From: Azorhizobium sp943371865 | GTDB taxonomy: Bacteria; Pseudomonadota; Alphaproteobacteria; Rhizobiales; Xanthobacteraceae | Direction of reading: 5' to 3' | Assembly: GCF_943371865.1 (NCBI RefSeq) | Contig: NZ_CALRWL010000017.1 | Location: 41,157 to 105,156, forward strand | DNA: 64,000 nt | In this document: one piece after another, positions 8,554 through 17,306 of the stretch | How the letters are laid out: every line of letters starts with the position of its first letter | Position numbering within the stretch: the stretch's first letter is position 1 | Made by a program: the position numbers and the translations under genes | The notes under the pieces: generated by a model | Told to the model about the DNA's origin: nothing | What the model saw: the letters and a program-made list of their open reading frames with translations, nothing else | Databases searched by the model: none

Positions 8554-9501
8554 ATGGGATTGAAGACACGGTTGCAGATCGCCTTCGCCTGCGCTGCGGG
8601 GATTTCACTGGGTATGGCGCCGGCTCTGGCGCGGCCGCTGTCGGTGGAGGTCACCAACGCAAGCCAGCCGACCTTGTGCGCCGAAACCGACAATGTGGCG
8701 CTGAATTTCGCCTCGGCGGAGGTGATGCAGTTTCGCATCCAGGCGGTGCATCCCGCTTATGTCGGCATGCTTGCCGTGGACCGCACCGCGGCGGATTTCA
8801 CCGCCTGCGACATGAGCGATGATCCGGTCGTTCCCGCCGAGCCCAAGCGGGTAACGCTCTATGAAACCCCCGATCTCTGGCTGACCGGGTACACCTTCCC
8901 CAGCTTCTGGCGTCCGGCATCCGTGCCGTTCCGCGTCGATGGCAAGGTGGTAGAGGGGCTGCATATGGTGCAGCTCTGGGTGCGCCATGCGGAGCGAGCC
9001 GAAGAGGTGATGGTGGTCTATCCTCCTGACGGTTACTGGCGCGCCCGCCCGTTGCCGCCGGCGCATCTGGGCGGGGCAGGCTATGGCTCGTCCTTCCTGG
9101 TGGGGCCGGTCGAACAGGAAGAGCGGCCGCTGGTGAAGCTGAAGGAGATTGGCTTCGATCCGGCGACCCGTACCTTCGCGCTGAGCTTTGCCGGCGGCGG
9201 CGGCGCGCATATGGCGCTGCTGGCGCTGGATCGGGAGCATATCGCCCTCGAAGTCACGCTGGACGCGCCCATTGCCGGGGCGCCGTTCGCGGCGCTGCGC
9301 TCCATGTATGTGACCGAATTCAATGCCGACGTGGCCCGCCTGGCCTGGAAGACCGCCCGCGGCGCCGGCTGGGGCGAGGCGCCGGTGATGGACTATCCCG
9401 GCGGGACGGTGAGCGAGATGTGGACAGGGCGGATGGTGCCCTCGCGCCACAACACCAGCGCCCCAGACATGGTCTTCGGCCCGTTCGGGGGTCTGAATTG
9501 A
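8554..9501 (+). CDS. Secreted protein of unknown function
   Basis: 315 residues with a Sec-type signal peptide (LQIAFACAAGISLGMAPALA, probable cleavage before RPLSVEV). I do not recognise the mature domain. It is rich in aromatic and beta-forming stretches (TLYETPDLWLTGYTFPSFW, VEGLHMVQLWVRHAERAEEV), suggesting a soluble periplasmic beta-structure. Two cysteines (CAETDN, CDMSDD) could form a disulfide. It begins 21 bp after the exported metallo-hydrolase gene on the same strand, so the two are probably co-transcribed and act in the same compartment. Confidence 0.75.
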   Translation: MGLKTRLQIAFACAAGISLGMAPALARPLSVEVTNASQPTLCAETDNVALNFASAEVMQFRIQAVHPAYVGMLAVDRTAADFTACDMSDDPVVPAEPKRVTLYETPDLWLTGYTFPSFWRPASVPFRVDGKVVEGLHMVQLWVRHAERAEEVMVVYPPDGYWRARPLPPAHLGGAGYGSSFLVGPVEQEERPLVKLKEIGFDPATRTFALSFAGGGGAHMALLALDREHIALEVTLDAPIAGAPFAALRSMYVTEFNADVARLAWKTARGAGWGEAPVMDYPGGTVSEMWTGRMVPSRHNTSAPDMVFGPFGGLN

Positions 9502-9505
9502 GAAC

Positions 9506-9528
9506 GGCGGCCCCCGGAGGGGGCCGCC
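9506..9528. terminator. GC-rich hairpin between convergent genes
   Basis: GGCGGCCCCC (9506-9515) and GGGGGCCGCC (9519-9528) form a perfect 10-bp stem with a 3-base loop, between the secreted-protein gene and the convergent gabD. No T-run is present on either side. It is probably a bidirectional terminator-like structure. Confidence 0.5.
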
Positions 9529-9562
9529 GCCAATCGTCGCGTGCGTCGCGGGTCCGGGCGGC

Positions 9563-11038
9563 TCAGATGCCGGCGATGCACATGTACTTGATGTTCAGAT
9601 AGTCGTCGCAGCCGTACTTGGAGCCTTCGCGGCCGACGCCGCTCTCCTTGACGCCGCCGAAGGGCGCCACCTCGGTGGTGATGACGCCGGCATTGATGCC
9701 CACCTGGCCATATTCCAGGCCCTCGGCCACCCGGAAGGCGCGGCCGAGATCCTTGGTGTAGAAATAGCAGGCGAGGCCGTATTCGGTGTCATTGGCGAGG
9801 CGCACCGCCTCTTCCTCGGTCTCGAACTTGAACAGCGGCGCCATGGGGCCGAAGATTTCCTCGCGGGCAAAGGCCATGTCCGCGGTGGCGTTGGCGATCA
9901 CGGTGGGCTCGAAGAAGGTGCCACCCAGCGCGCTGCGCTTGCCGCCGGTGACCACGGTGGCGCCCTTGTCCAAAGCGTCCTTCAGCAGGCGCTCCACCTT
10001 GCCCACCGCCTTTTCCTCGATCAGCGGGCCGGCCACCACGCCGTCGTCGAAGCCGTTGCCCACCTTCAGCTTTTGCGAGGCTGCGGCAAACTTCTCGGCG
10101 AAGGCGTCATGGATGCCGGCCTGCACATAGAAGCGGTTGGCGCACACGCAGGTCTGGCCCGAGTTGCGATATTTGGAGGCGATCGCCCCTTCCACCGCCG
10201 CATCGAGATCGGCGTCGTCGAACACGATGAACGGGGCATTGCCGCCCAGTTCCATGGAGATCTTCTTCATGGTGTCGGCGGACTGCTTCATCAGCAATTT
10301 GCCCACCGGGGTGGAGCCGGTGAAGGTCACCTTCTTGACGATCGGGTTGGAGGTCATCTCCAGGCCGATCTCCTTGGCATCGCCGGTGATGATGTTGACG
10401 CAACCGGCGGGAATGCCCGCCTGTTCCGCCAGCAGGCCCCAGGCGAGGCCCGAATAGGGGGTCAGTTCCGCCGGCTTGGCGACGATGGTGCAGCCGGCGG
10501 CCAGCGCCGCGCCGATCTTGCGCGCCAGCATGGAGGAGGGGAAGTTCCAGGGGGTGATGGCGGCCACCACGCCCACCGGCTCCTTGGTCACCATGATGCG
10601 GCGTCCGGCCCAGGGCGACGGGATCACATCGCCATAGAGGCGGCGGGCTTCTTCGGCGAACCAGCGCACATAGGCCGCCGAGGCGCCCACTTCGCCCTTG
10701 GCTTCGGCGAACGGCTTGCCCTGCTCGGTGGTGAGCAGGCGGCCGAGATCGTCCTGATTGGCGAGGATCAGATCCGCCAGCTTGTGCAAGGCGGCGGAGC
10801 GCTCGGTGGCGGTCTTGGCGCGCCAGATCTTGAAGGCGGCGCCGGCGGCCTCGATGGCGCGGGCGGTCTCGGCGCGGCCCGCCTTGGGAACGGTGCCGAT
10901 GATGGCGCCGGTGGCGGGGTTGTTCACCTCGACCACCGCGCCGCTATCGGCGCCGCTCCAGACGCCGCCGATAAGGATCTGTTCGCGCTGGAACGGCAAA
11001 AGGGCGGACGCCGTGGACAAGGGCTGCGATGCGGCCAT
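9563..11038 (-). CDS. gabD: NAD(P)-dependent succinate-semialdehyde dehydrogenase
   Basis: 491 residues, the normal ALDH length. It oxidises succinate semialdehyde to succinate in 4-aminobutyrate breakdown. ALDH signatures: PWNFPSSMLARKIGAALAAG, VTFTGSTPVGKLLM (cofactor loop), SMELGGNAPFIVFDDADLD (catalytic Glu) and YRNSGQTCVCANRFYV (catalytic Cys). GVKESGVGREGSKYG near the end favours the GabD group, though other semialdehyde dehydrogenases are close. The ATG at 11038 has AGGAG upstream. No gabT is adjacent. Confidence 0.9.
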   Translation of the reverse strand: MAASQPLSTASALLPFQREQILIGGVWSGADSGAVVEVNNPATGAIIGTVPKAGRAETARAIEAAGAAFKIWRAKTATERSAALHKLADLILANQDDLGRLLTTEQGKPFAEAKGEVGASAAYVRWFAEEARRLYGDVIPSPWAGRRIMVTKEPVGVVAAITPWNFPSSMLARKIGAALAAGCTIVAKPAELTPYSGLAWGLLAEQAGIPAGCVNIITGDAKEIGLEMTSNPIVKKVTFTGSTPVGKLLMKQSADTMKKISMELGGNAPFIVFDDADLDAAVEGAIASKYRNSGQTCVCANRFYVQAGIHDAFAEKFAAASQKLKVGNGFDDGVVAGPLIEEKAVGKVERLLKDALDKGATVVTGGKRSALGGTFFEPTVIANATADMAFAREEIFGPMAPLFKFETEEEAVRLANDTEYGLACYFYTKDLGRAFRVAEGLEYGQVGINAGVITTEVAPFGGVKESGVGREGSKYGCDDYLNIKYMCIAGI

Positions 11039-11179
11039 GTTTCGTCTCCTGGAAAGAGGGGCGCGCGAACAGGCGCCGACCGGAGGCAGGCACATCAGAG
11101 CTGTGCGCCCGCGAGGATGCGAGACCTCATATAGGTCGACAACGCGCGTTTGCGAAGGCGCAGGATGGCAGGTCTGCGC

Positions 11180-11401
11180 TCAGCGTACGCAGGTGATGGA
11201 GTGAAATGGCACCACTTGCTCTTTGTGGTTGTCGCCCGCCGCAATATGGCAGCGCAGATAGTCACGCCCGACGCTCATGGGCGCATAGCCGGTGATGGTA
11301 TTGCCGCCGATCACCTGAATCACGATGGCCTGTCCGGCCTTGGCGCTGACGATATCAACCACCGCCTGGCGGAAATCGTCTTCCTTGTGCTGACACTGCA
11401 T
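11180..11401 (-). CDS. Small conserved-looking protein, 73 residues
   Basis: Not recognised. Starts MQCQHKEDDFRQAVVDIVSA; the ATG at 11401 follows GGGAGGACGTTTT, a strong ribosome-binding site that overrules the longer open frame. After a short helix come alternating beta-type stretches (AIVIQVIGGNTITGY, DYLRCHIAAGD, EQVVPFHSITCVR) that could form a small barrel of the Sm/Hfq kind; this is only a pattern match. Flanked by gabD and cobB, with AT-rich DNA upstream at 11460-11500 that may hold its promoter. Confidence 0.7.
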   Translation of the reverse strand: MQCQHKEDDFRQAVVDIVSAKAGQAIVIQVIGGNTITGYAPMSVGRDYLRCHIAAGDNHKEQVVPFHSITCVR

Positions 11402-11540
11402 AAAACGTCCTCCCGGTGTTGAGGCGCTTCTTCGCAACTGCGCGCGTGGCCGCTTCGGGCTCTATTTTTGAAGTATAACGCTGAAACCACTTAAAAAGAC
11501 ATGCGTCCCACGCAGGGCTCTTCGAGCGTGCGCGCGCCTG

Positions 11541-12857
11541 TCAGCGCACCGGCGCGATGGCGTGGAAGAAGCCGCCGCTCACCAGCCCGCGCCGGCTTCC
11601 CGCCGCGCCCAGAGCGATGCCTTGGCTGTCGCTGAGATCCGCCAGGGGCGCGTCCGCGCCACGGGTCAGCACAGTGGCGTAATGGAATTCGTGGCCGCGC
11701 ACCTTGGCGCCCGCCGGCCCGATGGGCGAGGCGGCGAGCAGATGGGCTTCCCGATAGCCCAAATTCATCTTGCGCTTGGCAAAGCTGGTTTCCAGCCCCA
11801 GCAGGCCCGCCATGGGATGGGCCGTGCCGGTGGCATCCACCATCACCGTGCCCAGGGCCATATAGCCCCCGCATTCCCCATGTACCGGGCGGGTCTGGGC
11901 GAAGGCGGCCAATTCCGCCTTGAAGTGCCCGGCGGCGGCGAGCCGGCCGCCATGCAGTTCCGGATAGCCGCCGGGCAGCCAGCAGACATCGGCGCTCGGG
12001 TCCGGCCCTTCGTCCATCAGCGGTGAGAACGGCAGGATTTCCGCGCCCGCATGCCGCCAGTGGGCCAGCACATGGGCGTAGACGAAGGAAAAGGCCGCAT
12101 CCTGCGCCAAGGCGATCCGCTGCCCCGGCGGCGGCAAGGCGGGGGCGTGCGGCGTGTCGCCCAGCGTGAGCGGCGCGGCCAAAGCGAGGATGGCGTCCAG
12201 ATCCAGATGGCGTTCCGCCATGGCCGCCAGGGCATCGAGCCGGGCGGCAAGATCGGGATGCTCGCCCGCCTGCACCAGCCCCAGATGGCGCTCGGGCAGG
12301 CCCAACGTGTCATCGCGCGGAATGGCGCCCACCACCGGAATGCCCAGCGGCGCCATGGCCTCGCGGACCAATCGGGTATGCCGCTCGCTGCCGACGCGAT
12401 TGAGCAGGATGCCGCCGATGCGCACTTCCGGATCATGGGTGGCAAAGCCCCGCGCCACCGCCGCGGCGGTCTGGGATTGGCCGGAGACATCCAGCACCAG
12501 GAGCACCGGCAGGCCGAGCCGCGCGGCGATGTCGGCCCCGGCACCGGAGCGGCCGGGCAGGCCCGGCACGCCGTCGAACAGGCCCATGGCCCCTTCCACC
12601 ACCAGCAGTTCGCCACCGGCGGAAGCCATGGAGGCGAGGTGGCCCAACAGGTCCGGCGGCATGGCCCAGCTGTCGAGATTGAGCCCCGGCCGGCCGGTGG
12701 CAGCGGCGTGGAAGGCGGGGTCGATATAGTCCGGCCCGGACTTGGCCGCGCGCACGGCGACGCCGCGCCGCGCCAAGGCCGCCAGCAGGCCGAGGGTCAC
12801 CGTGGTCTTGCCGGAGCCGGAGCGGGGCGCGGCGATGAGCAGTCCGCGTGGGGTCAT
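11541..12857 (-). CDS. cobB: Hydrogenobyrinate/cobyrinate a,c-diamide synthase
   Basis: 438 residues. ATP- and glutamine-dependent amidation of side chains a and c of the corrin ring. The N-terminal dethiobiotin-synthetase-like ATPase has RSGSGKTTVTLGLL and KSGPDYIDPAFH. The C-terminal class I glutamine amidotransferase has WLPGGYPELHGG and the nucleophile motif VHGECGGYMALG. Because it stands with CobN and CobG of the aerobic route, hydrogenobyrinate is the expected substrate. It is divergent from cbiD and last of the minus-strand cobalamin genes. Confidence 0.96.
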   Translation of the reverse strand: MTPRGLLIAAPRSGSGKTTVTLGLLAALARRGVAVRAAKSGPDYIDPAFHAAATGRPGLNLDSWAMPPDLLGHLASMASAGGELLVVEGAMGLFDGVPGLPGRSGAGADIAARLGLPVLLVLDVSGQSQTAAAVARGFATHDPEVRIGGILLNRVGSERHTRLVREAMAPLGIPVVGAIPRDDTLGLPERHLGLVQAGEHPDLAARLDALAAMAERHLDLDAILALAAPLTLGDTPHAPALPPPGQRIALAQDAAFSFVYAHVLAHWRHAGAEILPFSPLMDEGPDPSADVCWLPGGYPELHGGRLAAAGHFKAELAAFAQTRPVHGECGGYMALGTVMVDATGTAHPMAGLLGLETSFAKRKMNLGYREAHLLAASPIGPAGAKVRGHEFHYATVLTRGADAPLADLSDSQGIALGAAGSRRGLVSGGFFHAIAPVR

Positions 12858-12907
12858 CGCAGGTCGCCCCCGTGACGGGCCGCGATGCGCGGCCTATGAA
12901 GGGCGCC

Positions 12908-14065
12908 ATGAATGGCGACGTGGAACCGTCCGACGACCCGCCCGAGGGGCATTTCGAAGAACAGCCCGACGGCGCGGCCGGCGCGGTGCTGCGCCGAGGC
13001 TGGACCACGGGCGCCTGCGCCGCCGGCGCGGCCAAGGCCGCCTTCGCCGCGCTGGTGACGGGCGTGTTTCCCGATCCGGTGGAGGTGGAACTGCCCAGCG
13101 GCGCCCGCCCGGCCTTCGCGCTCGCCACCACGACCCTGGACGCGGACAGCGCCAGCGCCGGCATCATCAAGGATGCGGGCGATGATCCCGACGTCACCCA
13201 TGGCGCCTTGGTGCGGGCCACGGTGCGGCGCGGCCGTCCCGGCAGCGGCGTCACGTTCATTGCTGGCGAAGGCGTCGGCACGGTGACGCGCCCCGGCCTG
13301 CCGATCCCGCCGGGGGAGCCGGCCATCAATCCGGTGCCCCGGCGCATGATCGCCCAGGGCATCGCCGAGGTGGCGCATCAAGCCGGGGTTGCCGCCGATG
13401 CGGAGGTGGAGATCTCCATTCCCGGTGGCGAAATGCTGGCCAAGCGCACCTTGAACGGGCGCCTCGGCATCGTCGGCGGCCTCTCGGTGCTGGGCACCAC
13501 CGGCATCGTGATCCCGTTTTCCTGCGCCGCCTGGATCCACTCCATCCATCGCGGCGTGGACGTGGCCCGCGCCATGGGCCTGACCCATGTGGCCGGCGCC
13601 ACCGGTTCCGCCTCCGAGGCGGCCATTCAGGCGCTGCACGATCTGCCGGAGACCGCGCTGCTGGACATGGGCGATTTCGTCGGCGGCACGCTGAAATATC
13701 TGCGCGCCCATCCGGTGCCGCGGGTGACCATCGCCGGCGGCGTCGCCAAGATGACCAAGCTGGCCCAAGGGCTGCTGGATCTGCATTCCAAGCGCGGCAG
13801 CGCCGATCTCACCGCGCTGGCCCATCTGGCACGCGAGGCGGGGGCCGATCTCGATCTGGCCGACCGTATCGGCTCCGCCAACACCGTGGCCCTGGCCTTC
13901 CAGGAGGCGGCGGCGGCCGGCATCGCCTTGGGCGATCTGGTGGCGGCCCGCGCATGGGCGACGGCGGCGCCGGTGCTGCGCGGCTCCGGGTCGGCGCTGG
14001 AGATCGTGGTGTTCGACCGCGACGGCGCCCTCATGGGGCGGGCGCCGTTCCGCGCGGTGGACTGA
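12908..14065 (+). CDS. cbiD: CbiD-type precorrin C1-methyltransferase
   Basis: About 385 residues. Signature LRRGWTTGACAAGAAKAA, then GVGTVTRPGLPIPPGEPAIN, INPVPRRMI, SIPGGEMLAKRTLNGRLGI and HVAGATGSASE, all typical of CbiD. CbiD is known from the anaerobic route, where it methylates C1 of cobalt-precorrin-5B. Here it stands among aerobic-pathway genes with no CobF in view, so it probably takes CobF's place. It lies on the plus strand between minus-strand cobB and cobM, ending 5 bp from the cobM stop. Start could be 12896 or 12908; GAAGGG precedes 12908. Confidence 0.93.
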   Translation: MNGDVEPSDDPPEGHFEEQPDGAAGAVLRRGWTTGACAAGAAKAAFAALVTGVFPDPVEVELPSGARPAFALATTTLDADSASAGIIKDAGDDPDVTHGALVRATVRRGRPGSGVTFIAGEGVGTVTRPGLPIPPGEPAINPVPRRMIAQGIAEVAHQAGVAADAEVEISIPGGEMLAKRTLNGRLGIVGGLSVLGTTGIVIPFSCAAWIHSIHRGVDVARAMGLTHVAGATGSASEAAIQALHDLPETALLDMGDFVGGTLKYLRAHPVPRVTIAGGVAKMTKLAQGLLDLHSKRGSADLTALAHLAREAGADLDLADRIGSANTVALAFQEAAAAGIALGDLVAARAWATAAPVLRGSGSALEIVVFDRDGALMGRAPFRAVD

Positions 14066-14070
14066 GTGGC

Positions 14071-14832
14071 TCATTCGCCCATCCCGCGAAAGCGGCGGAC
14101 ATAATCCACGTCATAAAGCGCGCTGTCGCGGAAATCGGCGGCGCTGAGCGCCCGGCCCACCAGGATCAGCGCCGTGCGGGCGATGGGGTCCGCCGCCACC
14201 TGGGCAGCGATGGTGGCCAGCGTGCCGCGCACGATGCGCTCGTCCGGCCAGGAGGCCTTCACCACCACCGCCACCGGGCAATCGGCGCCATAGAAGGGGG
14301 TCAGGTCCGCCACCACCTGATCGAGCGCGTGGATGGCGAGATGGATTGCCAGCGTCGCGCCGGTGGCGGCGAAGGCGGCGAGGCGCTCGGTTTCCGGCAT
14401 GGCGGAGGCGCGCCCCGACACGCGGGTCAGCACCAGGCTTTGGGCCACCTCCGGCACGGTGAGTTCACGTCCCAGCGCGGCGGCGGCGGCGGCAAAGGCC
14501 GGCACGCCGGGGGTGAGGGTGTAAGCGATGCCGTGCCGCTCCAGCCGGCGGATCTGCTCGGCCAGCGCGCTATAGACCGACAGGTCGCCCGAATGCAGGC
14601 GCGCCACATCCAGCCCGGCGGTATGCGCGGCCACATATTCCTGTTCGATCCGGTCGAGATCCAGCGGCGCGGTGTCGACGATGCGGGCGCCCGGCGGGCA
14701 ATAGGCCAAAAGCTCCGGCGCCACGATGGAGCCGGCATAGAGGCACACTGGGCAGCGGGCGATGAGATCGCGGCCGCGCACGGTGATGAGGTCGGCAGCG
14801 CCGGGGCCGGCACCGATGAAATGAACGGTCAT
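14071..14832 (-). CDS. cobM: Precorrin-4 C11-methyltransferase
   Basis: 253 residues. SAM-dependent methylation of precorrin-4 at C11 giving precorrin-5. Tetrapyrrole-methylase fold signatures: MTVHFIGAGPGAADLITVRG at the N-terminus, RLHSGDLSVYSALAEQ (substrate loop), GIAYTLTPGVPAFAAAAA and a C-terminal TALILVGRAL strand. The ATG overlaps the cobE stop (ATGA at 14829-14832), so the two are translationally coupled. The 3' end faces plus-strand cbiD with only 5 bp between. Confidence 0.96.
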   Translation of the reverse strand: MTVHFIGAGPGAADLITVRGRDLIARCPVCLYAGSIVAPELLAYCPPGARIVDTAPLDLDRIEQEYVAAHTAGLDVARLHSGDLSVYSALAEQIRRLERHGIAYTLTPGVPAFAAAAAALGRELTVPEVAQSLVLTRVSGRASAMPETERLAAFAATGATLAIHLAIHALDQVVADLTPFYGADCPVAVVVKASWPDERIVRGTLATIAAQVAADPIARTALILVGRALSAADFRDSALYDVDYVRRFRGMGE

Positions 14833-15215
14833 GGGGTCTTTCCACTGCGCGCCAGGGCGCAGGTGACCGAGCCCAATGCCAGGCGCGGCCCGAGCAAGTG
14901 GCAGTCCGGTCCACAGGCGGCCAGCGCTGCGGTCTCCGCCGCCGAGGGCACGCGCAGCAAGGCCACCACCCGGTCGGAATGGGTCAGGGTCTGGTCCGCC
15001 ATGGCCTCCAGCTGGCCCTGCGGCACCAGCACCAACGGCAGGCCCAGGAGGGCGGCGGCTTCGGCGATGCCCACTTCCCCGCCCTTGACCGCAGGCGTTG
15101 CCACCACCTTAACCTCGTCCCGCGTCAGGCCCACCCGCTCCAGCGCGGCGTCGAGGGCGGCGAGAACATCGGCGGCGCTCACGCCCCGTTTGCTGCCCAC
15201 ACCGGCGACGATCAT
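14829..15215 (-). CDS. cobE: CobE / CbiG C-terminal-domain cobalamin protein
   Basis: 128 residues beginning MIVAGVGSKRGVSAADVLAA, the hallmark of the CobE/CbiG_C domain, with ATPAVKGGEVGIAEAAALLG and LPLVLVPQGQLEAM. CobE is essential in the aerobic pathway, but its exact role is not settled. The fused CbiG of the anaerobic route opens the delta-lactone through its other domain, which is absent here. The ATG overlaps the cobL stop, and its own stop overlaps the cobM ATG. The large open frame continuing upstream lies inside cobL and was discarded. Confidence 0.92.
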   Translation of the reverse strand: MIVAGVGSKRGVSAADVLAALDAALERVGLTRDEVKVVATPAVKGGEVGIAEAAALLGLPLVLVPQGQLEAMADQTLTHSDRVVALLRVPSAAETAALAACGPDCHLLGPRLALGSVTCALARSGKTP

Positions 15216-16474
15216 GCGGGATTCTCCATGGGTTCCTGGCTCTCCACGGGTTTGACCATGCTCCATTGGGTCACCGGCATGGCGGGGCGCCAGCCGGTCA
15301 TGCCCTTCACCGCCACCGCGCGCGACAGGGCAATGCGATTGAGACTGCCGCCCCAGCGCTGGTAGGACGCCAGCAGCACCGCCTCGGTTTCCAGCGTCAC
15401 CGCATTGGCCACCAGCCGCCCGCCCGGCTTGAGGGCGGCCAGGGCGCCCTCCAGCACGCCGGGCTCCGAGCCGCCGCCGCCAATGAACACAACGTCGGGA
15501 GGCGGCAGATCGGCAAAGGCTTCGGGGGCGGTGCCCGTCACGATGTCGAGGTGCGGCACCCCCAGCGCCTGCGCATTCTGGCCGATGCGTTCGGCGCGGG
15601 TGGGGTGCCCCTCGATGGCGATGGCCGACAAAGAGGGATGGGTCAGCAGCCATTCGATGGCCACCGAGCCGGCGCCCGCGCCCACGTCCCACAGCAATTC
15701 GCCGTGACGGGGAGCGAGGGCGGACAGGGTCATGGCGCGGATCTCGCGCTTGGTCAGCTGGCCGTCATGGGCGAACATGGCGTCCGGCAGGCCGCAGGTC
15801 AGCGGCAGCACCGGCGCATCGGCGGCCGCGATCACCTCCAGGGCGACCACATTCAGCGGGCCCACGTCATCCAGATCGAACTGGGCCGCAACCGTCGCCC
15901 GCACCCGCTCGCGCGGACCGCCCAGGGCTTCCAGCACGGTGAGGCGGGTCGCGCCGAAGCCGAGCGCGCTCACCAGCGCCGCCACCTGCCGCGGCCCGTC
16001 GCCATCGGAGGTCAGCGCGAGGATGCGTGCACCGGGCTGGAGCGCGGGGCGGATGCGGCCGATGTCGCGGCCATGCAGCGAGACCTGCGCGATCTCCGCC
16101 AGCGGCCAGCCCAGGCGCGCGGCGGCGAGGCTGAAGGCGGAGGGGGCCGGGATCACGTGCATCTCGTCCGCCGGCACCTGCCGCGCCAATGTGGCACCGA
16201 CCCCATGCAGGAAGGGATCGCCGGAGGCCAGCACGCAGACCTTCTGCCCGCGCGCCGCCAGCGCGGCGGCGATGCCGTCGGCGAACGGGCTCGGCCAGGG
16301 CGTGGCGGTGCCGGTGATCAGCGGACCGGCCAGCGCCAAATGGCGGGCGCCGCCGAACACCCGATCCGCGGCGCCGATGAGCGCGCAGGCGGCGGGGGAG
16401 AGGCCATCCGCGCCATCTTCGCCGATGCCGACGATGGACAGCCAGGGCCGTGCTGCGGCAGTGTCCTGCGCCAT
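15212..16474 (-). CDS. cobL: Precorrin-6Y C5,15-methyltransferase (decarboxylating), CbiE-CbiT fusion
   Basis: 420 residues. Methylates C5 and C15 and decarboxylates the C12 acetate to give precorrin-8. The N-terminal CbiE half (to about residue 210) has WLSIVGIGEDGADGLSPAA and VLASGDPFLHGVGATL. The C-terminal CbiT half has TKREIRAMTLSALAPRHGEL and the SAM-binding LLWDVGAGAGSVAIEWLL. Start ATG is 16474, with AGGGGC upstream; it shares the CATG at 16472-16475 with the divergent cobK start. The upstream extension in the same frame overlaps cobK and was rejected. Confidence 0.96.
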   Translation of the reverse strand: MAQDTAAARPWLSIVGIGEDGADGLSPAACALIGAADRVFGGARHLALAGPLITGTATPWPSPFADGIAAALAARGQKVCVLASGDPFLHGVGATLARQVPADEMHVIPAPSAFSLAAARLGWPLAEIAQVSLHGRDIGRIRPALQPGARILALTSDGDGPRQVAALVSALGFGATRLTVLEALGGPRERVRATVAAQFDLDDVGPLNVVALEVIAAADAPVLPLTCGLPDAMFAHDGQLTKREIRAMTLSALAPRHGELLWDVGAGAGSVAIEWLLTHPSLSAIAIEGHPTRAERIGQNAQALGVPHLDIVTGTAPEAFADLPPPDVVFIGGGGSEPGVLEGALAALKPGGRLVANAVTLETEAVLLASYQRWGGSLNRIALSRAVAVKGMTGWRPAMPVTQWSMVKPVESQEPMENPA

Positions 16475-17306
16475 GTCAGAGCCCCTGTCGTCCCGTGCCA
16501 AACCGCCTGCCGCGACCATCGCGCACCGCATCCTCATCCTGGGGGGCACCGGGGACGCCCGCATCCTTGCCGCGCGACTCGCGCACCGTCCGGATCTTGA
16601 GCTTATTGTGTCCCTTGCCGGACGCACGGAAAACCCCGCTCCACAGCCCGTTCCGGTGCGCTCCGGCGGCTTCGGCGGGGTGGAGGGCTTGCGGGCGTAT
16701 CTGGAAACCGGCGCCGTCGCGCTGGTGATCGACGCCACTCACCCCTATGCGGCGGCGATGTCCATCCATGCGGTCGAGGCGTGCCAAGCGGCGGGCGTGC
16801 CATTGCTGGCGCTGCGGCGCCCGCCCTGGTCCCCTGTGCCCGGTGATCTCTGGCAGGAGGTGGCGAACGTGGCCGAAGCGGTCGCGGCCCTGGGTGCGAC
16901 CCCGCGCCGCGCGTTCCTCGCTCTGGGCCGCAACGAGGTGCGCGCCTTCGAGGCCGCCCCCCAGCACCATTATGTGGTGCGCAGCGTGGACCCCATCGTG
17001 CCGCCCTTGGCCGTGCCCCATGCGGACTATCTGCTGGCGCGCGGCCCGTTCACCCAAGCGGATGACCGGGCGCTGCTGGCGGCCCATGGCATCGAAATGA
17101 TCGTGGCCAAGAACAGCGGCGGCGCGGCCACCTATGGCAAGATCGCCGCGGCGCGGGAGCTGGGCATCACCGTCATCCTGCTGCGCCGGCCGCAGCTTCC
17201 CGATGTCGCCGCCGTGGACGGGCCGGAGGCGGCCGCCACCTGGGTCGATGGGCTGTTTCCGGTGTCGCCCGCCACGGCGCCTCACGGGGCGGATCGCGGC
17301 GAATAG
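16473..17306 (+). CDS. cobK: Precorrin-6A reductase
   Basis: 277 residues. NADPH-dependent reduction of precorrin-6A to precorrin-6B. Signatures: HRILILGGTGDARILAARLA, VALVIDATHPYAAAMSIHAV, LALGRNEVRAFE, YLLARGPFTQADDRALLAAH and VAKNSGGAATYGKIAAAREL. The only suitable ATG (16473) lies in the same CATG as the start of minus-strand cobL. No strong ribosome-binding site is seen, and any promoter must lie inside cobL. The 3' end overlaps the convergent cobJ by 25 bp. A lone plus-strand gene inside a minus-strand series. Confidence 0.94.
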   Translation: MSEPLSSRAKPPAATIAHRILILGGTGDARILAARLAHRPDLELIVSLAGRTENPAPQPVPVRSGGFGGVEGLRAYLETGAVALVIDATHPYAAAMSIHAVEACQAAGVPLLALRRPPWSPVPGDLWQEVANVAEAVAALGATPRRAFLALGRNEVRAFEAAPQHHYVVRSVDPIVPPLAVPHADYLLARGPFTQADDRALLAAHGIEMIVAKNSGGAATYGKIAAARELGITVILLRRPQLPDVAAVDGPEAAATWVDGLFPVSPATAPHGADRGE

